Assembly: GCF_020181615.1 (NCBI RefSeq)
Contig: NZ_CP084029.1
Location: forward strand, 4,550,500 to 4,587,168
DNA: 36,669 nucleotides
Reading direction: 5' to 3'
Source: [Mycobacterium] crassicus
Lineage (GTDB): Bacteria; Actinomycetota; Actinomycetes; Mycobacteriales; Mycobacteriaceae
Positions within the stretch are counted from its first letter, which is position 1. Every line of letters starts with the position of its first letter. This document shows positions 7,040 through 14,866 of this stretch, in pieces. The notes below the pieces were generated by a model. That model saw only the letters and a program-made list of their open reading frames with translations, made no database searches and was not told the origin of the DNA. Position numbers and translations under genes: made by a program.

Positions 7040-9453
7040 GCACATCGTTCGTCAGGCCACTGGCCGATATTCGCGCGACAGACGTCGCATTCGGCGGTGG
7101 TAAGGCGGCCAATCTGGGGGAGTTGGTCGCTGCCGGGCTTGCTGTGCCCGATGCGTTTGTCATCGGTGTCCCGGCCTACGTGACCGCGGTGGCCGGGGGG
7201 CCGGTCGCGGACCCATCCGGTGACGTCCGTGACGCGATCGTCGCGCACTACCGGGCTATGGGCCACGACGTGGCGGTGGCGGTCCGTTCCTCGGCGGTGG
7301 CCGAGGACGGTGCCACCGCGTCCCACGCGGGGATCTTCGAGACGGTCCTCAACGTCCGGGGCGTCGCAGACCTGTTGGACGCGGTTCGACGCTGCTGGGC
7401 ATCGGCGACTTCGTCGCGAGCACGTCGATACGCCGGCGCCCGGGGATTGGAATCAGAAGACTCCGGCATCGCGGTGGTGGTCCAGCGTCAGATCGCCTCC
7501 GCCTGTTCGGGCGTCGTATTCACCGCCGACCCGCTGACCGGGCGCTCGGACCGGTTGGTCCTTGAGTGCGTACGGGGGTTGGGGGAGGCCGTCGTGGCCG
7601 GACTGGTCACACCGGACCGCATCGTGGTGGACAAACATTCATTGGACATCGTGGCCGTTGAGCGCGGCAACCAAGAATCGGCCCTTGAGAGCGACTCCAC
7701 CGCGACGGGTCTCGTGAGTCGGTCGCTGACGTCACGCGAGGGTGTGTGTCCGTCGTTGTCCGAGAGTCAGATCCGCGAGATCGCCCGGCACGCGTTGCGG
7801 ATCGAGCAGTGGTACGGCAGTCCGCAGGACATCGAGTGGGCTTTCGACGACCAGACACGATCCTGGATCCTGCAAACCCGCCCGATCACCGCCTTCGACA
7901 TGTTGGCCGCCCGCGCAGCCGCATTCGGTTTCTATGATCCGTCGCGCCCGACCGGAAGCCGTTGGACCCGCGCGAACATCGCCGAGGCGGTGCCCGGTGT
8001 GCCGACGCCGCTCACCTGGTCGGTGTGGAGCACCGGACTCAACGACGGCCACCGACAATCCCAGATTCAGCTCGGTGTGGTGGCCAAGGGTGACCACCGG
8101 CGCGTACCTGTCGTCAGTCTTGTCCGGGGCTGGCCGGCTCTGTCGGTGGATCTGCTGGTGAGTCAGATCGCTCAGGTACCCGGGATGGATGCGAGTGCGT
8201 TCAGTGAGCAGTTCTTCGGGGAGGCAGAACATGTGGCGCCGGCACCGGCACGGGTCCGCATCGCGACCGCGCTGCGGATGGCGACCCGTGCGCCGATCAA
8301 TCTTGCTCTGCTGCAACGGCGCCTGCGCGCGGTGAGCGCTGCCTCGCGGCAGGCGTGGCAGCGCGACGCCTGGCGGCCGGTCACCGATCCGGTGGCCCTG
8401 GTGGTCGAGGCCGCGCAACGGTTCGGCGAGACCATGGTCGTGCACTCGATGCAGACCAACGTGTGTCAAAACCTCTACCAGGCCGTCGAACGCGTTGCCG
8501 GCGGCCGGGCGATAGACCTGGTCTCCGCAGACGGCGACCTGCCCGAAGCGCACCTGGCCACCGAACTCTGGCTGCTGGCCCACGGTCGGATCCCGCTGGA
8601 ACCATTCCTTCGCCGACACGGCTTTCACGGACCCGACGAGGGGGAACTCGCCGCGCCGTCCTGGCGGCAGAACCCTGAGCCGGTGCTGCGGGCAGCGAGT
8701 GGAATGGCTGGTCGCGGTGATTCGTGTGATCCCCGTGCGGCATTGGACAAGCGGCGCGCGGAGCGGCGCGAGGCGGAGATACGACTGGGCGCCTCCGTGC
8801 CGCGTTCGCGCCGACGGATCGCCGTACAGCTGATCGCCATGGCCCGCCGAGCGGTCGTCGGGCGCGAGATCGGCAAAGTGGCATTCCTGCAAGACCTCGA
8901 CGTCATCCGCCATGCGATCTCGTTCCTGGGCGATGACGCGGTCTGGCGCACGCTCGACGAACTCAAGTCGAAGGTGACTCCCACCGCGACTGATGTCGTT
9001 GCACGCCAACGAGTCCGGTCGGAGTTCGCCGCCCAGGAGCCACCGCTGTCGATCGTCGAAGGCCGGGTAGCGCCGGAATCTGTTGGTGATCAAGGACCGG
9101 AGCCGATGATCGCCGGTATCGCAGCCAGCCCGGGCCGTGCGCGTGGGCGGGCGCGGGTGGTGACGAGTCCCGTCGCCAATGCCGTCCTCGGCGCCGGCGA
9201 TGTGCTGATCGCCCGCACCACCGACCCGTCGTGGGTGACGACGTTCATGACGGTGGCCGGAATGGTGCTCGATGTGGGTGCCACCATGTCGCACGCCGCG
9301 ATCATCGCGCGAGAACTGGGGATCCCCTGTGTGATCGGGACGGGCAACGGCACCCGGGCGATCCCGGACGGTGCGCTGGTGGAGATCGACGGATCGGAGG
9401 GGGCCGTGCGGATCCTCGAGCTGCCGGCTACCGATCGATCCGGAAACGCTTGA
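7036..9453 (+). CDS. Rifampicin-phosphotransferase-like PEP-synthase-family enzyme
   Basis: An 805-residue protein with the order ATP-grasp domain, substrate domain, swivelling phosphohistidine domain. Residues about 8-290 are the PPDK/PEP-synthase nucleotide-binding domain: GGGKAANLGEL (20-30), AVRSSAVAEDG (82-92), and DIEWAFD..SWILQTRPIT (265-285). Residues 312-700 start with RANIAEAVPGVPTPLTW, as in rifampicin phosphotransferases, and carry RRHGFHGPDEGEL. The C-terminal domain holds GATMSHAAIIARELGIP with the phospho-acceptor His753. The TIM-barrel PEP-binding domain of true PEP synthase is absent, and this supports a dikinase-type transfer of the ATP beta-phosphate to a small molecule. 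The substrate is unproven; rifamycins are one possibility. It starts at ATG 7036, coupled to the leader ORF. The 3' end overlaps the convergent DUF167 gene by 26 bp. Confidence 0.78.
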   Translation: MSTSFVRPLADIRATDVAFGGGKAANLGELVAAGLAVPDAFVIGVPAYVTAVAGGPVADPSGDVRDAIVAHYRAMGHDVAVAVRSSAVAEDGATASHAGIFETVLNVRGVADLLDAVRRCWASATSSRARRYAGARGLESEDSGIAVVVQRQIASACSGVVFTADPLTGRSDRLVLECVRGLGEAVVAGLVTPDRIVVDKHSLDIVAVERGNQESALESDSTATGLVSRSLTSREGVCPSLSESQIREIARHALRIEQWYGSPQDIEWAFDDQTRSWILQTRPITAFDMLAARAAAFGFYDPSRPTGSRWTRANIAEAVPGVPTPLTWSVWSTGLNDGHRQSQIQLGVVAKGDHRRVPVVSLVRGWPALSVDLLVSQIAQVPGMDASAFSEQFFGEAEHVAPAPARVRIATALRMATRAPINLALLQRRLRAVSAASRQAWQRDAWRPVTDPVALVVEAAQRFGETMVVHSMQTNVCQNLYQAVERVAGGRAIDLVSADGDLPEAHLATELWLLAHGRIPLEPFLRRHGFHGPDEGELAAPSWRQNPEPVLRAASGMAGRGDSCDPRAALDKRRAERREAEIRLGASVPRSRRRIAVQLIAMARRAVVGREIGKVAFLQDLDVIRHAISFLGDDAVWRTLDELKSKVTPTATDVVARQRVRSEFAAQEPPLSIVEGRVAPESVGDQGPEPMIAGIAASPGRARGRARVVTSPVANAVLGAGDVLIARTTDPSWVTTFMTVAGMVLDVGATMSHAAIIARELGIPCVIGTGNGTRAIPDGALVEIDGSEGAVRILELPATDRSGNA

Positions 9454-9664
9454 CCCGCGCCCCGGCTCCGGACGCCAGTTCGACACGGCTGCGCGGCACG
9501 CCGAAATGCTCAGCCAGGACCTTGATGACGGCGGCGTTGGCCTTGCCGTCAACGGCCTGCTCCCGCACGTAGACGGTGAGCTGGCCGTCGTCGTCGGTCT
9601 CCACCAGCGGGCCTTTGCGGCTGCCGGGTTTGACCTTCACGACGACGGTCTCGCTGGCGCTCAT
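9428..9664 (-). CDS. DUF167 (YggU/UPF0235) family protein
   Basis: A 78-residue protein with the complete DUF167 pattern: VVVKVKPGSRKGPLVE at the N-terminus, then LTVYVREQAVDGKANAAVIKVLAEHFGVPRSRVELASGAGARVKRFRI. The family is a small alpha/beta fold found in most bacteria and archaea, with no firmly established role. The ATG at 9664 lies inside the 24-bp inverted repeat shared with the vapB start, and there is no ribosome site, so the message is probably leaderless or nearly so. The gene diverges from vapBC, and its 3' end overlaps the phosphotransferase gene by 26 bp. Confidence 0.85.
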   Translation of the reverse strand: MSASETVVVKVKPGSRKGPLVETDDDGQLTVYVREQAVDGKANAAVIKVLAEHFGVPRSRVELASGAGARVKRFRIDR

Positions 9665-9711
9665 ATTGACAGCATGCTATCAAGTTGACTTGATAGCATG
9701 CTGTCAATATG
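9662..9711. promoter_or_regulatory. Perfect 24-bp inverted repeat: divergent promoter/operator of DUF167 and vapBC
   Basis: Arms of 24 bp are separated by TG (9686-9687), with no mismatch. The outermost bases are the start codons: CAT 9662-9664 for DUF167 and ATG 9709-9711 for vapB. Each half contains a near-palindrome TTGAYAGCATGCTRTCAA centred on GCATGC (9672-9677 and 9696-9701), so it is a palindrome built from two palindromes 24 bp apart. On either strand TTGACA can act as -35, with TTGATA 18 bp further on as -10. It is very probably the VapBC autoregulatory operator, and it would also control DUF167. Confidence 0.85.
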
Positions 9712-9960
9712 CGTACGACCGTGACTTTGGACGACGACACCGTGCAGTTGATCCGTCGGCGAATGGCTGAACGGCAGGTGTCGTTCAAGCAGGCGCTCAA
9801 CGAGGCCATCCGAGACGGTGTCGCAGGCCGGCCGATACGGCAATTCACCACGCGGACCGCCGATCTCGGTGTTCCTTCGGTCAATCTGGACCGGGCCCTG
9901 CAGATCGCCGCGGACCTGGAGGACGAAGAGTTGATCCGCCGTCAGCGTCGTGGCGTGTAG
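9709..9960 (+). CDS. vapB: VapB-type antitoxin
   Basis: An 83-residue antitoxin. Residues 1-45 form a ribbon-helix-helix DNA-binding domain (MRTTVTLDDDTVQLIRRRMA, then ERQVSFKQALNEAIRDGV). The C-terminal tail (residues 50-83, FTTRTADLGVPSVNLDRALQ and the acidic LEDEEL) is the part expected to cover the toxin active site. It starts at ATG 9709 inside the inverted repeat, with no ribosome site, so translation is likely leaderless. It lies 6 bp upstream of vapC and is co-transcribed with it. The protein should bind the 9662-9711 repeat together with VapC. The family assignment is clear; numbering among the many mycobacterial VapB proteins is not possible by eye. Confidence 0.88.
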   Translation: MRTTVTLDDDTVQLIRRRMAERQVSFKQALNEAIRDGVAGRPIRQFTTRTADLGVPSVNLDRALQIAADLEDEELIRRQRRGV

Positions 9961-9966
9961 CAGTCC

Positions 9967-10398
9967 ATGAAGATCGTCGACGCCAATGTGTTGCTGTATG
10001 CGGTGAACACCGCAGCAGAACACCACGATGCCTCGGTGCGTTGGCTCGACCGTGCGCTGTCCGGGGCCGACACCGTCGGGTTCGCATGGGTACCGCTTCT
10101 GGCGTTCGTCCGACTCTCCACCAAGGAGGGTCTGTTCCCCAATCCGCTACGACCAGAGGATGCCATGAGCCGGGTCGCGGACTGGACTACGGCATCCACT
10201 GCCGTGATCGTCAACCCCACCGCCCGGCATGCCGACGTCCTCACCGAGATGCTGAGCAGGACAGGCTCGGGTGCGAACCTGGTCAACGATGGCCACTTGG
10301 CGGCACTGGCTTTTGAGCATCGGGGCCAAATCGTCTCCTACGACACCGATTTCAAAAGATTCGGGGTCGGCTGGAACCAGCCCGACGACTTGTTGTGA
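9967..10398 (+). CDS. vapC: VapC-type PIN-domain ribonuclease toxin
   Basis: A 143-residue PIN-domain protein. Visible active-site acids are Asp5 in MKIVDANVLLYAVN, Asp108 in NLVNDGHLAALA, and Asp126/Asp128 in SYDTDFKRF. The usual second acidic position, in the helix around residues 38-52 (GFAWVPLLAFVRLST), has no Glu, a feature of the actinobacterial subgroup with a VLLAFLRLTT-like helix. VapC toxins cut specific RNAs, mostly tRNAs or 23S rRNA, using Mg2+ or Mn2+; the target here is unknown. The gene is the second of the vapBC operon, 6 bp after vapB, and ends 13 bp before the convergent thiolase gene. Confidence 0.9.
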   Translation: MKIVDANVLLYAVNTAAEHHDASVRWLDRALSGADTVGFAWVPLLAFVRLSTKEGLFPNPLRPEDAMSRVADWTTASTAVIVNPTARHADVLTEMLSRTGSGANLVNDGHLAALAFEHRGQIVSYDTDFKRFGVGWNQPDDLL

Positions 10399-10411
10399 GG
10401 GTGGGCGAGCC

Positions 10412-11611
10412 CTAGCGGGCGACGATCACCGACGAGCCGTGCCCGAACAGGCCCTGGTTGGCGGTGACGCCGACCTTCGCCCCTTCGACCTGCCGGCCGG
10501 TGGCCTGACCGCGCAGCTGCCAGGTCAGCTCACACACCTGGGCAATCGCCTGCGCCGGAATGGCCTCGCCGAAGCACGCCAAACCGCCGGACGGGTTGAC
10601 CGGAACCTTCCCGCCGATAGTGGTGGCGCCGCTGCGCAGCAGCTGCTCGCCCTCGCCCTTGGCGCACAGGCCCAGGTGCTCATACCAGTCGATCTCCAGC
10701 GCGGTCGACAGGTCGTAGACCTCGGCCAGGCTGACGTCCTCGGGACCGATCCCGGCTTCGGCGTAAGCCGCGTCCAGGATCTGGTCCTTGAACACCCGGT
10801 CTGATCCCGGCACTACCGCAGTGGAATCGGTTGCGATGTCCGGCAATTCGGGCAGGTGCTGTGGGTAGCGGGGGGTCACGGTGGACACCGCGCGCACCGA
10901 CGGCACCCCGTCCAAAGACCCCAGGTGCTTCTTGGCGAACTCGGCGCTGGCCACGATCAGCGCGGCCGCACCGTCGGAGGTCGCGCAGATGTCGAGCTGG
11001 CGCAGCGGGTCGGAGACCACCGGGCTGGCCAGCACGTCGGCGACCGCGGATTCCTTGCGGTAGCGGGCATTCGGGTTGTTCAGACCGTGCCGGGAGTTCT
11101 TCACCTTCACCTGTGCGAAGTCCTCGGAGGTGGCGCCGTAGAGGTCCATCCGGCGGCGCGCCAGCAGCGCGAAGTACACCGGGTTCATCGCCCCGATCAG
11201 GTGGAACCGCTGCCAGTCCGGGTCGTTCTTGCGCTCACCGCCGACCGGGGCGAAGGCGCCCTTGGGGGTGGTGTCGGCGCCGATCACCAGCGCCACGTCG
11301 CAGAACCCGGCCAGGATCTGGGCCCGGGCGCTCTGCAGCGCCTGCGAACCGGAGGCGCAGGCGGCATAGCTGGATGACACCGGAACCCCGTTCCAGCCCA
11401 GCTTCTGGGCGAACGTCGAACCGGCGATGAAGCCCGGGTAGCCGTTGCGGATGGTGTCCGCACCGGCGATGAACTGGATCGCGGTGGCGTCCAGGCCGGC
11501 GTCGGCCAGCGCGGCACGAGCGGCGATGACCCCGTACTCGGTGAAGTCGCGGCCCCACTTGCCCCACGGGTGCATGCCCGCACCCAGGATGTACAGCGGC
11601 TGGGGGCTCAT
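10412..11611 (-). CDS. Thiolase-fold lipid-transfer protein (Rv1627c type)
   Basis: A 399-residue SCP2-type thiolase homologue. ATG 11611 overlaps the stop of the upstream DUF35 gene (ATGA) and has AAGAAGGTGG before it, so the two are translationally coupled. Cys85 in AACASGSQAL sits at the usual acyl-accepting position. The C-terminal NPSGG (339-343) is followed by LACFGEA instead of the GHP motif that supplies the catalytic His, and the CxG segment is replaced by NQGLFGHGS. Ordinary thiolysis is therefore doubtful. Thiolase-like proteins paired with DUF35 partners can be retro-aldolases in sterol side-chain degradation (Ltp2-ChsH2). A role in lipid or sterol breakdown fits the KstR-type site at 12084-12097. 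It corresponds to Rv1627c next to polA in M. tuberculosis. Confidence 0.85.
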   Translation of the reverse strand: MSPQPLYILGAGMHPWGKWGRDFTEYGVIAARAALADAGLDATAIQFIAGADTIRNGYPGFIAGSTFAQKLGWNGVPVSSSYAACASGSQALQSARAQILAGFCDVALVIGADTTPKGAFAPVGGERKNDPDWQRFHLIGAMNPVYFALLARRRMDLYGATSEDFAQVKVKNSRHGLNNPNARYRKESAVADVLASPVVSDPLRQLDICATSDGAAALIVASAEFAKKHLGSLDGVPSVRAVSTVTPRYPQHLPELPDIATDSTAVVPGSDRVFKDQILDAAYAEAGIGPEDVSLAEVYDLSTALEIDWYEHLGLCAKGEGEQLLRSGATTIGGKVPVNPSGGLACFGEAIPAQAIAQVCELTWQLRGQATGRQVEGAKVGVTANQGLFGHGSSVIVAR

Positions 11612-12051
11612 GCGTCCACCTTCTTCCACGCGTAGACGGTGCGCGTCACGCCGTCGTCGTCGGTGTAGAGCGGCATGGTGGCCAGCTCCATCTCCATGCC
11701 GACCTTCAAGTCCGCGGCAAGGGTGCCCTCGACGACCTTGCCCAGCACGATCAGGCCCTCGTCGGCCAGCTCCACCGCGGCGATCGCGAACGGCTCGAAC
11801 GGGTCGCTCGGCGGGTACGGCGACGGCGGGAGGTACCGGTTCTCGGTGTAACTCCAGATCGTGCCGCGCCGCGACAGCGCGACCGGCTCCAGCACGTCGC
11901 CGTCGCAGGCCGGGTTGGGGCAGTTGTTCTCACGCGGCGGGAACACGTAGGTGCCGCACTGCGGACACTTGGCGCCGATCAGGTGGGGGAGGCCGGCGTC
12001 GTCGGTGGTGAACCACCCGTCGATCGCGGGCTGCGAGGCTACGTCTGGCAC
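11608..12051 (-). CDS. DUF35 / OB-fold zinc-ribbon acyl-CoA-binding protein (Rv1628c type)
   Basis: A 147-residue protein. The N-terminal rubredoxin-like zinc ribbon has CPQCG (about 33-37) and CPNPAC (about 48-53), and is followed by an OB fold (RRGTIWSYTENRYLPPSPYP to MELATMPLYTDDDGV). DUF35 proteins act as partners of thiolase-fold enzymes, binding acyl-CoA or completing the active site. The start is placed at GTG 12051, with TACGCT (12063-12058) 6 nt upstream, so the message looks leaderless. The longer open frame upstream runs antisense through polA and is not real. It is the first gene of a two-gene operon with the thiolase-like gene and diverges from polA. The KstR-type palindrome lies in the shared 96-bp intergenic region. 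Confidence 0.87.
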   Translation of the reverse strand: MPDVASQPAIDGWFTTDDAGLPHLIGAKCPQCGTYVFPPRENNCPNPACDGDVLEPVALSRRGTIWSYTENRYLPPSPYPPSDPFEPFAIAAVELADEGLIVLGKVVEGTLAADLKVGMEMELATMPLYTDDDGVTRTVYAWKKVDA

Positions 12052-12083
12052 CGGTTCAGCGTACCCAACCGCGACCGCAAAAC

Positions 12084-12097
12084 TGAAACGTGTTGCA
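12084..12097. promoter_or_regulatory. KstR-type operator between DUF35 operon and polA
   Basis: TGAAACGTGTTGCA matches TnnAACnnGTTnnA exactly. Its centre lies 39 bp from GTG 12051, near the -35 of the leaderless DUF35 promoter and 38 bp from the polA -10. Control of the lipid-transfer operon is the natural reading. I recall that the M. tuberculosis orthologues are assigned to the KstR (cholesterol) regulon, but I could not check it. Confidence 0.68.
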
Positions 12098-12134
12098 ATT
12101 CTGGCGGCGGCGACGGGCGCCCAAGCGCGGTGCA

Positions 12135-12140
12135 TAGAGT
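12135..12140 (+). promoter_or_regulatory. polA leaderless -10 element
   Basis: TAGAGT lies 7 nt before GTG 12148, the spacing expected when transcription begins at the start codon. There is no ribosome site, so this also supports the chosen start. A -35 is not evident. Confidence 0.55.
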
Positions 12141-12147
12141 TGGGTCC

Positions 12148-14835
12148 GTGAGTCAGACCAAACCGACGCTGCTGCTGCTGGACGGAAACTCGCTGGCATA
12201 CCGGGCGTTCTACGCCCTGCCCGCGGAGAACTTCAAGACACGCAGCGGCCTGACCACCAACGCCGTCTACGGGTTCACCGCGATGCTGATCAACCTGCTG
12301 CGCGACGAGGCTCCCTCCCACGTCGCCGCCGCATTCGACGTGTCGAGGCAGACATTCCGCTCCGAGCGTTTCCCGGAGTACAAGGCGACCCGATCGGCCA
12401 CTCCCGATGAGTTCCGCGGCCAGATCGACATCACCAAGGAGGTGCTGGCGGCGCTGGGCATCACCGCGTTGTCGGAGCCCGGCTTTGAAGCCGACGACCT
12501 GATCGCCACGCTGGCCACCCAGGCCGACAACGAGGGCTACCGGGTGCTGGTGGTCACCGGCGACCGCGACGCCCTGCAGTTGGTCAACGAGAACGTAACC
12601 GTGCTCTACCCGCGCAAGGGGGTCAGCGACCTGACCCGGTTCACCCCCGACGCTGTGGTGGAGAAGTACGGCCTGACCCCGGCGCAGTACCCGGACTTCG
12701 CGGCGCTGCGCGGCGACCCCAGCGACAACCTGCCGGGCATCCCCGGGGTGGGGGAGAAGACCGCGTCCAAGTGGATCGTCGAATACGGCTCCCTGCAGGG
12801 GCTGGTCGACCAGGTCGACACCGTCAAGGGCAAGGTCGGAGATGCGTTGCGCGCCAACCTGTCCACCGTGATCCTCAACCGCGAGCTGACCGACCTGGTG
12901 CGCAACGTGCCGTTGGCTCAGACGCCCGACACGCTGCGGCTGGTGCCGTGGGACCGCGAGCAGATCCACCAACTGTTCGACGACCTCGAGTTCCGGGTGC
13001 TACGGGACCGGCTGTTCGAGACGCTGGCTGCGGTCGAACCCGAGGCCGAAGAGGGTTTCGAGGTTCGCGGCGGGGCGCTGGAACCGGGCACGGTCGCGTC
13101 CTGGCTGGCCGAGCACGCCAGCGACGGTCGTCGCGCAGGGCTGGCGGTCATCGGCAGCCACCGCAGCTTCGACAGTGACGCCACCGCGCTGGCCCTGGCC
13201 GCCGCCGACGGCGACGGCGGCTACGTCGACACCGCGGCGCTCACCGCCGAGGACGACGTCGCGCTCGGCGCCTGGCTGGCCGACCCGGCCAAACCGAAGG
13301 CGCTGCACGAGGCGAAGCTGGCCATCCACGACCTGGCCGGGCGCGGCTGGACCCTCGCCGGTGTCACCTGCGACACCGCCCTGGCCGCCTACCTGGTTCG
13401 GCCCGGGCAGCGCAGCTTCAGCCTCGACGACCTGTCGGTGCGTTACCTGCGCCGCGAATTGCGCGCCGAATCCGATGAGCAGCAACAACTCTCACTGCTC
13501 GATGACACCGACGGCGTCGACGACCAGGCGGTGCAGACCGCGATCCTGCGGGCCCGAGCGGTCACCGACCTGGCCGGCGCGCTGGATGCCGAGCTGGTTC
13601 GCATCGACTCCGCGGCGCTGCTCGACGACATCGAACTGCCGGTCCAGCGGGTGCTGGCCGAGCTGGAGACCGCCGGGATCGCCGTCGACCTCGACCGGCT
13701 CGGTGAGCTGCAGAGCCGATTCGGCGACCAGATCCGCGACGCCGCCGAAGCCGCCTACGCGGTGATCGGCAAACAGATCAACCTCGGCTCGCCCAAGCAG
13801 TTGCAGGTGGTGCTCTTCGACGAGCTGGGCATGCCCAAGACCAAGAAGACCAAGACCGGCTACACCACCGACGCCGATGCCCTGCAGACCCTGTTCGACA
13901 AGACCGGGCACCCTTTCCTGGAGCACCTGCTGGCCCACCGCGACGTCACCCGGCTGAAGGTCACCGTCGACGGACTGCTGAAATCCGTTGCCTCCGATGG
14001 CCGTATCCACACCACACTGAATCAGACGATCGCGGCGACCGGCCGGCTGTCATCCACCGAGCCCAATCTGCAGAACATCCCGGTGCGCACCGACGCCGGT
14101 CGGCAGATCCGCGACGCGTTCGTGGTCGGTACCGGTTACGCCGAGCTGATGACCGTCGACTACAGCCAGATCGAGATGCGCATCATGGCGCACCTGTCGG
14201 GCGATGCGGGCCTGATCGAGGCGTTCAACACCGGCGAGGACCTGCACTCGTTCGTCGGGTCGCGGGCCTTCGGCGTGCCCATCGACGAGGTGACCCCGGA
14301 CATGCGGCGGCGGGTCAAGGCGATGTCCTACGGCCTGGCCTACGGGTTGAGCGCCTACGGGCTGGCCTCCCAGCTCAAGATCTCCACCGAAGAGGCCAAA
14401 GAGCAGATGGACGCCTACTTCGAGCGATTCGGGCGGGTGCGGGACTACCTGCATGAGGTCGTCGAGCAGGCCCGCAAGGACGGCTACACCTCCACGGTGC
14501 TGGGCCGGCGGCGCTACCTGCCGGAGCTGGACAGCAGCAACCGGCAGGTCCGGGAATCCGCCGAGCGGGCCGCGCTCAACGCCCCGATCCAGGGCAGTGC
14601 CGCCGACATCATCAAGGTGGCGATGATCAACGTCGACACCGCACTCAAGGCCTCGGGGCTGCGATCCCGGATGCTGCTGCAGGTGCACGACGAGCTGCTG
14701 TTCGAGGTGGCCGACGGCGAACGCGAACCCTTGGAGGCGCTGGTGCGCGACAAGATGGGCGGCGCCTACGAGCTGAGCGTGCCGCTGGAGGTGGCGGTGG
14801 GTTACGGACGCAGTTGGGACGCTGCAGCGCACTAG
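12148..14835 (+). CDS. polA: DNA polymerase I
   Basis: An 895-residue protein close to the mycobacterial PolA length. The N-terminal part, about 8-290, is the 5'-3' exonuclease/flap domain: LLLDGNSLAYRAFYALP, then FEADDLIATLA, TGDRDALQLV, GDPSDNLPGIPGVGEKTA. The middle domain has the 3'-5' exonuclease fold but lacks the DEDD acidic residues, as in other mycobacterial PolA proteins, so it should not proofread. The polymerase domain is complete: motif A VDYSQIEMRI (Asp671), motif B RRRVKAMSYGLAYGLSAYG, motif C QVHDELLFE (His847, Asp848, Glu849). It starts at GTG 12148 (VSQTKPTLLLLDG) from a leaderless promoter. The enzyme fills gaps in excision repair and replaces RNA primers; uvrA and uvrB lie downstream in the same window. 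Confidence 0.97.
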   Translation: MSQTKPTLLLLDGNSLAYRAFYALPAENFKTRSGLTTNAVYGFTAMLINLLRDEAPSHVAAAFDVSRQTFRSERFPEYKATRSATPDEFRGQIDITKEVLAALGITALSEPGFEADDLIATLATQADNEGYRVLVVTGDRDALQLVNENVTVLYPRKGVSDLTRFTPDAVVEKYGLTPAQYPDFAALRGDPSDNLPGIPGVGEKTASKWIVEYGSLQGLVDQVDTVKGKVGDALRANLSTVILNRELTDLVRNVPLAQTPDTLRLVPWDREQIHQLFDDLEFRVLRDRLFETLAAVEPEAEEGFEVRGGALEPGTVASWLAEHASDGRRAGLAVIGSHRSFDSDATALALAAADGDGGYVDTAALTAEDDVALGAWLADPAKPKALHEAKLAIHDLAGRGWTLAGVTCDTALAAYLVRPGQRSFSLDDLSVRYLRRELRAESDEQQQLSLLDDTDGVDDQAVQTAILRARAVTDLAGALDAELVRIDSAALLDDIELPVQRVLAELETAGIAVDLDRLGELQSRFGDQIRDAAEAAYAVIGKQINLGSPKQLQVVLFDELGMPKTKKTKTGYTTDADALQTLFDKTGHPFLEHLLAHRDVTRLKVTVDGLLKSVASDGRIHTTLNQTIAATGRLSSTEPNLQNIPVRTDAGRQIRDAFVVGTGYAELMTVDYSQIEMRIMAHLSGDAGLIEAFNTGEDLHSFVGSRAFGVPIDEVTPDMRRRVKAMSYGLAYGLSAYGLASQLKISTEEAKEQMDAYFERFGRVRDYLHEVVEQARKDGYTSTVLGRRRYLPELDSSNRQVRESAERAALNAPIQGSAADIIKVAMINVDTALKASGLRSRMLLQVHDELLFEVADGEREPLEALVRDKMGGAYELSVPLEVAVGYGRSWDAAAH

Positions 14836-14836
14836 C

Positions 14837-14859
14837 TTGTCGGACCCCGCCACTAGAAT
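14837..14859 (+). promoter_or_regulatory. RecA-independent DNA-damage (PafBC-type) promoter of the HNH gene
   Basis: TTGTCGGAC (14837-14845), exactly 8 bp, then TAGAAT (14854-14859) matches TTGTCRGTG-N8-TANNNT, with 7 of 9 bases in the first element and perfect spacing. A further 7 nt lead to ATG 14867, so the transcript is leaderless. The promoter begins 2 bp after the polA stop. Confidence 0.72.
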
Positions 14860-14866
14860 CGAAAAT

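Noticed and set aside
7732..9552. 606-codon open frame on the minus strand
   Set aside because: Antisense to the phosphotransferase gene, no ribosome site, composition typical of a shadow frame.
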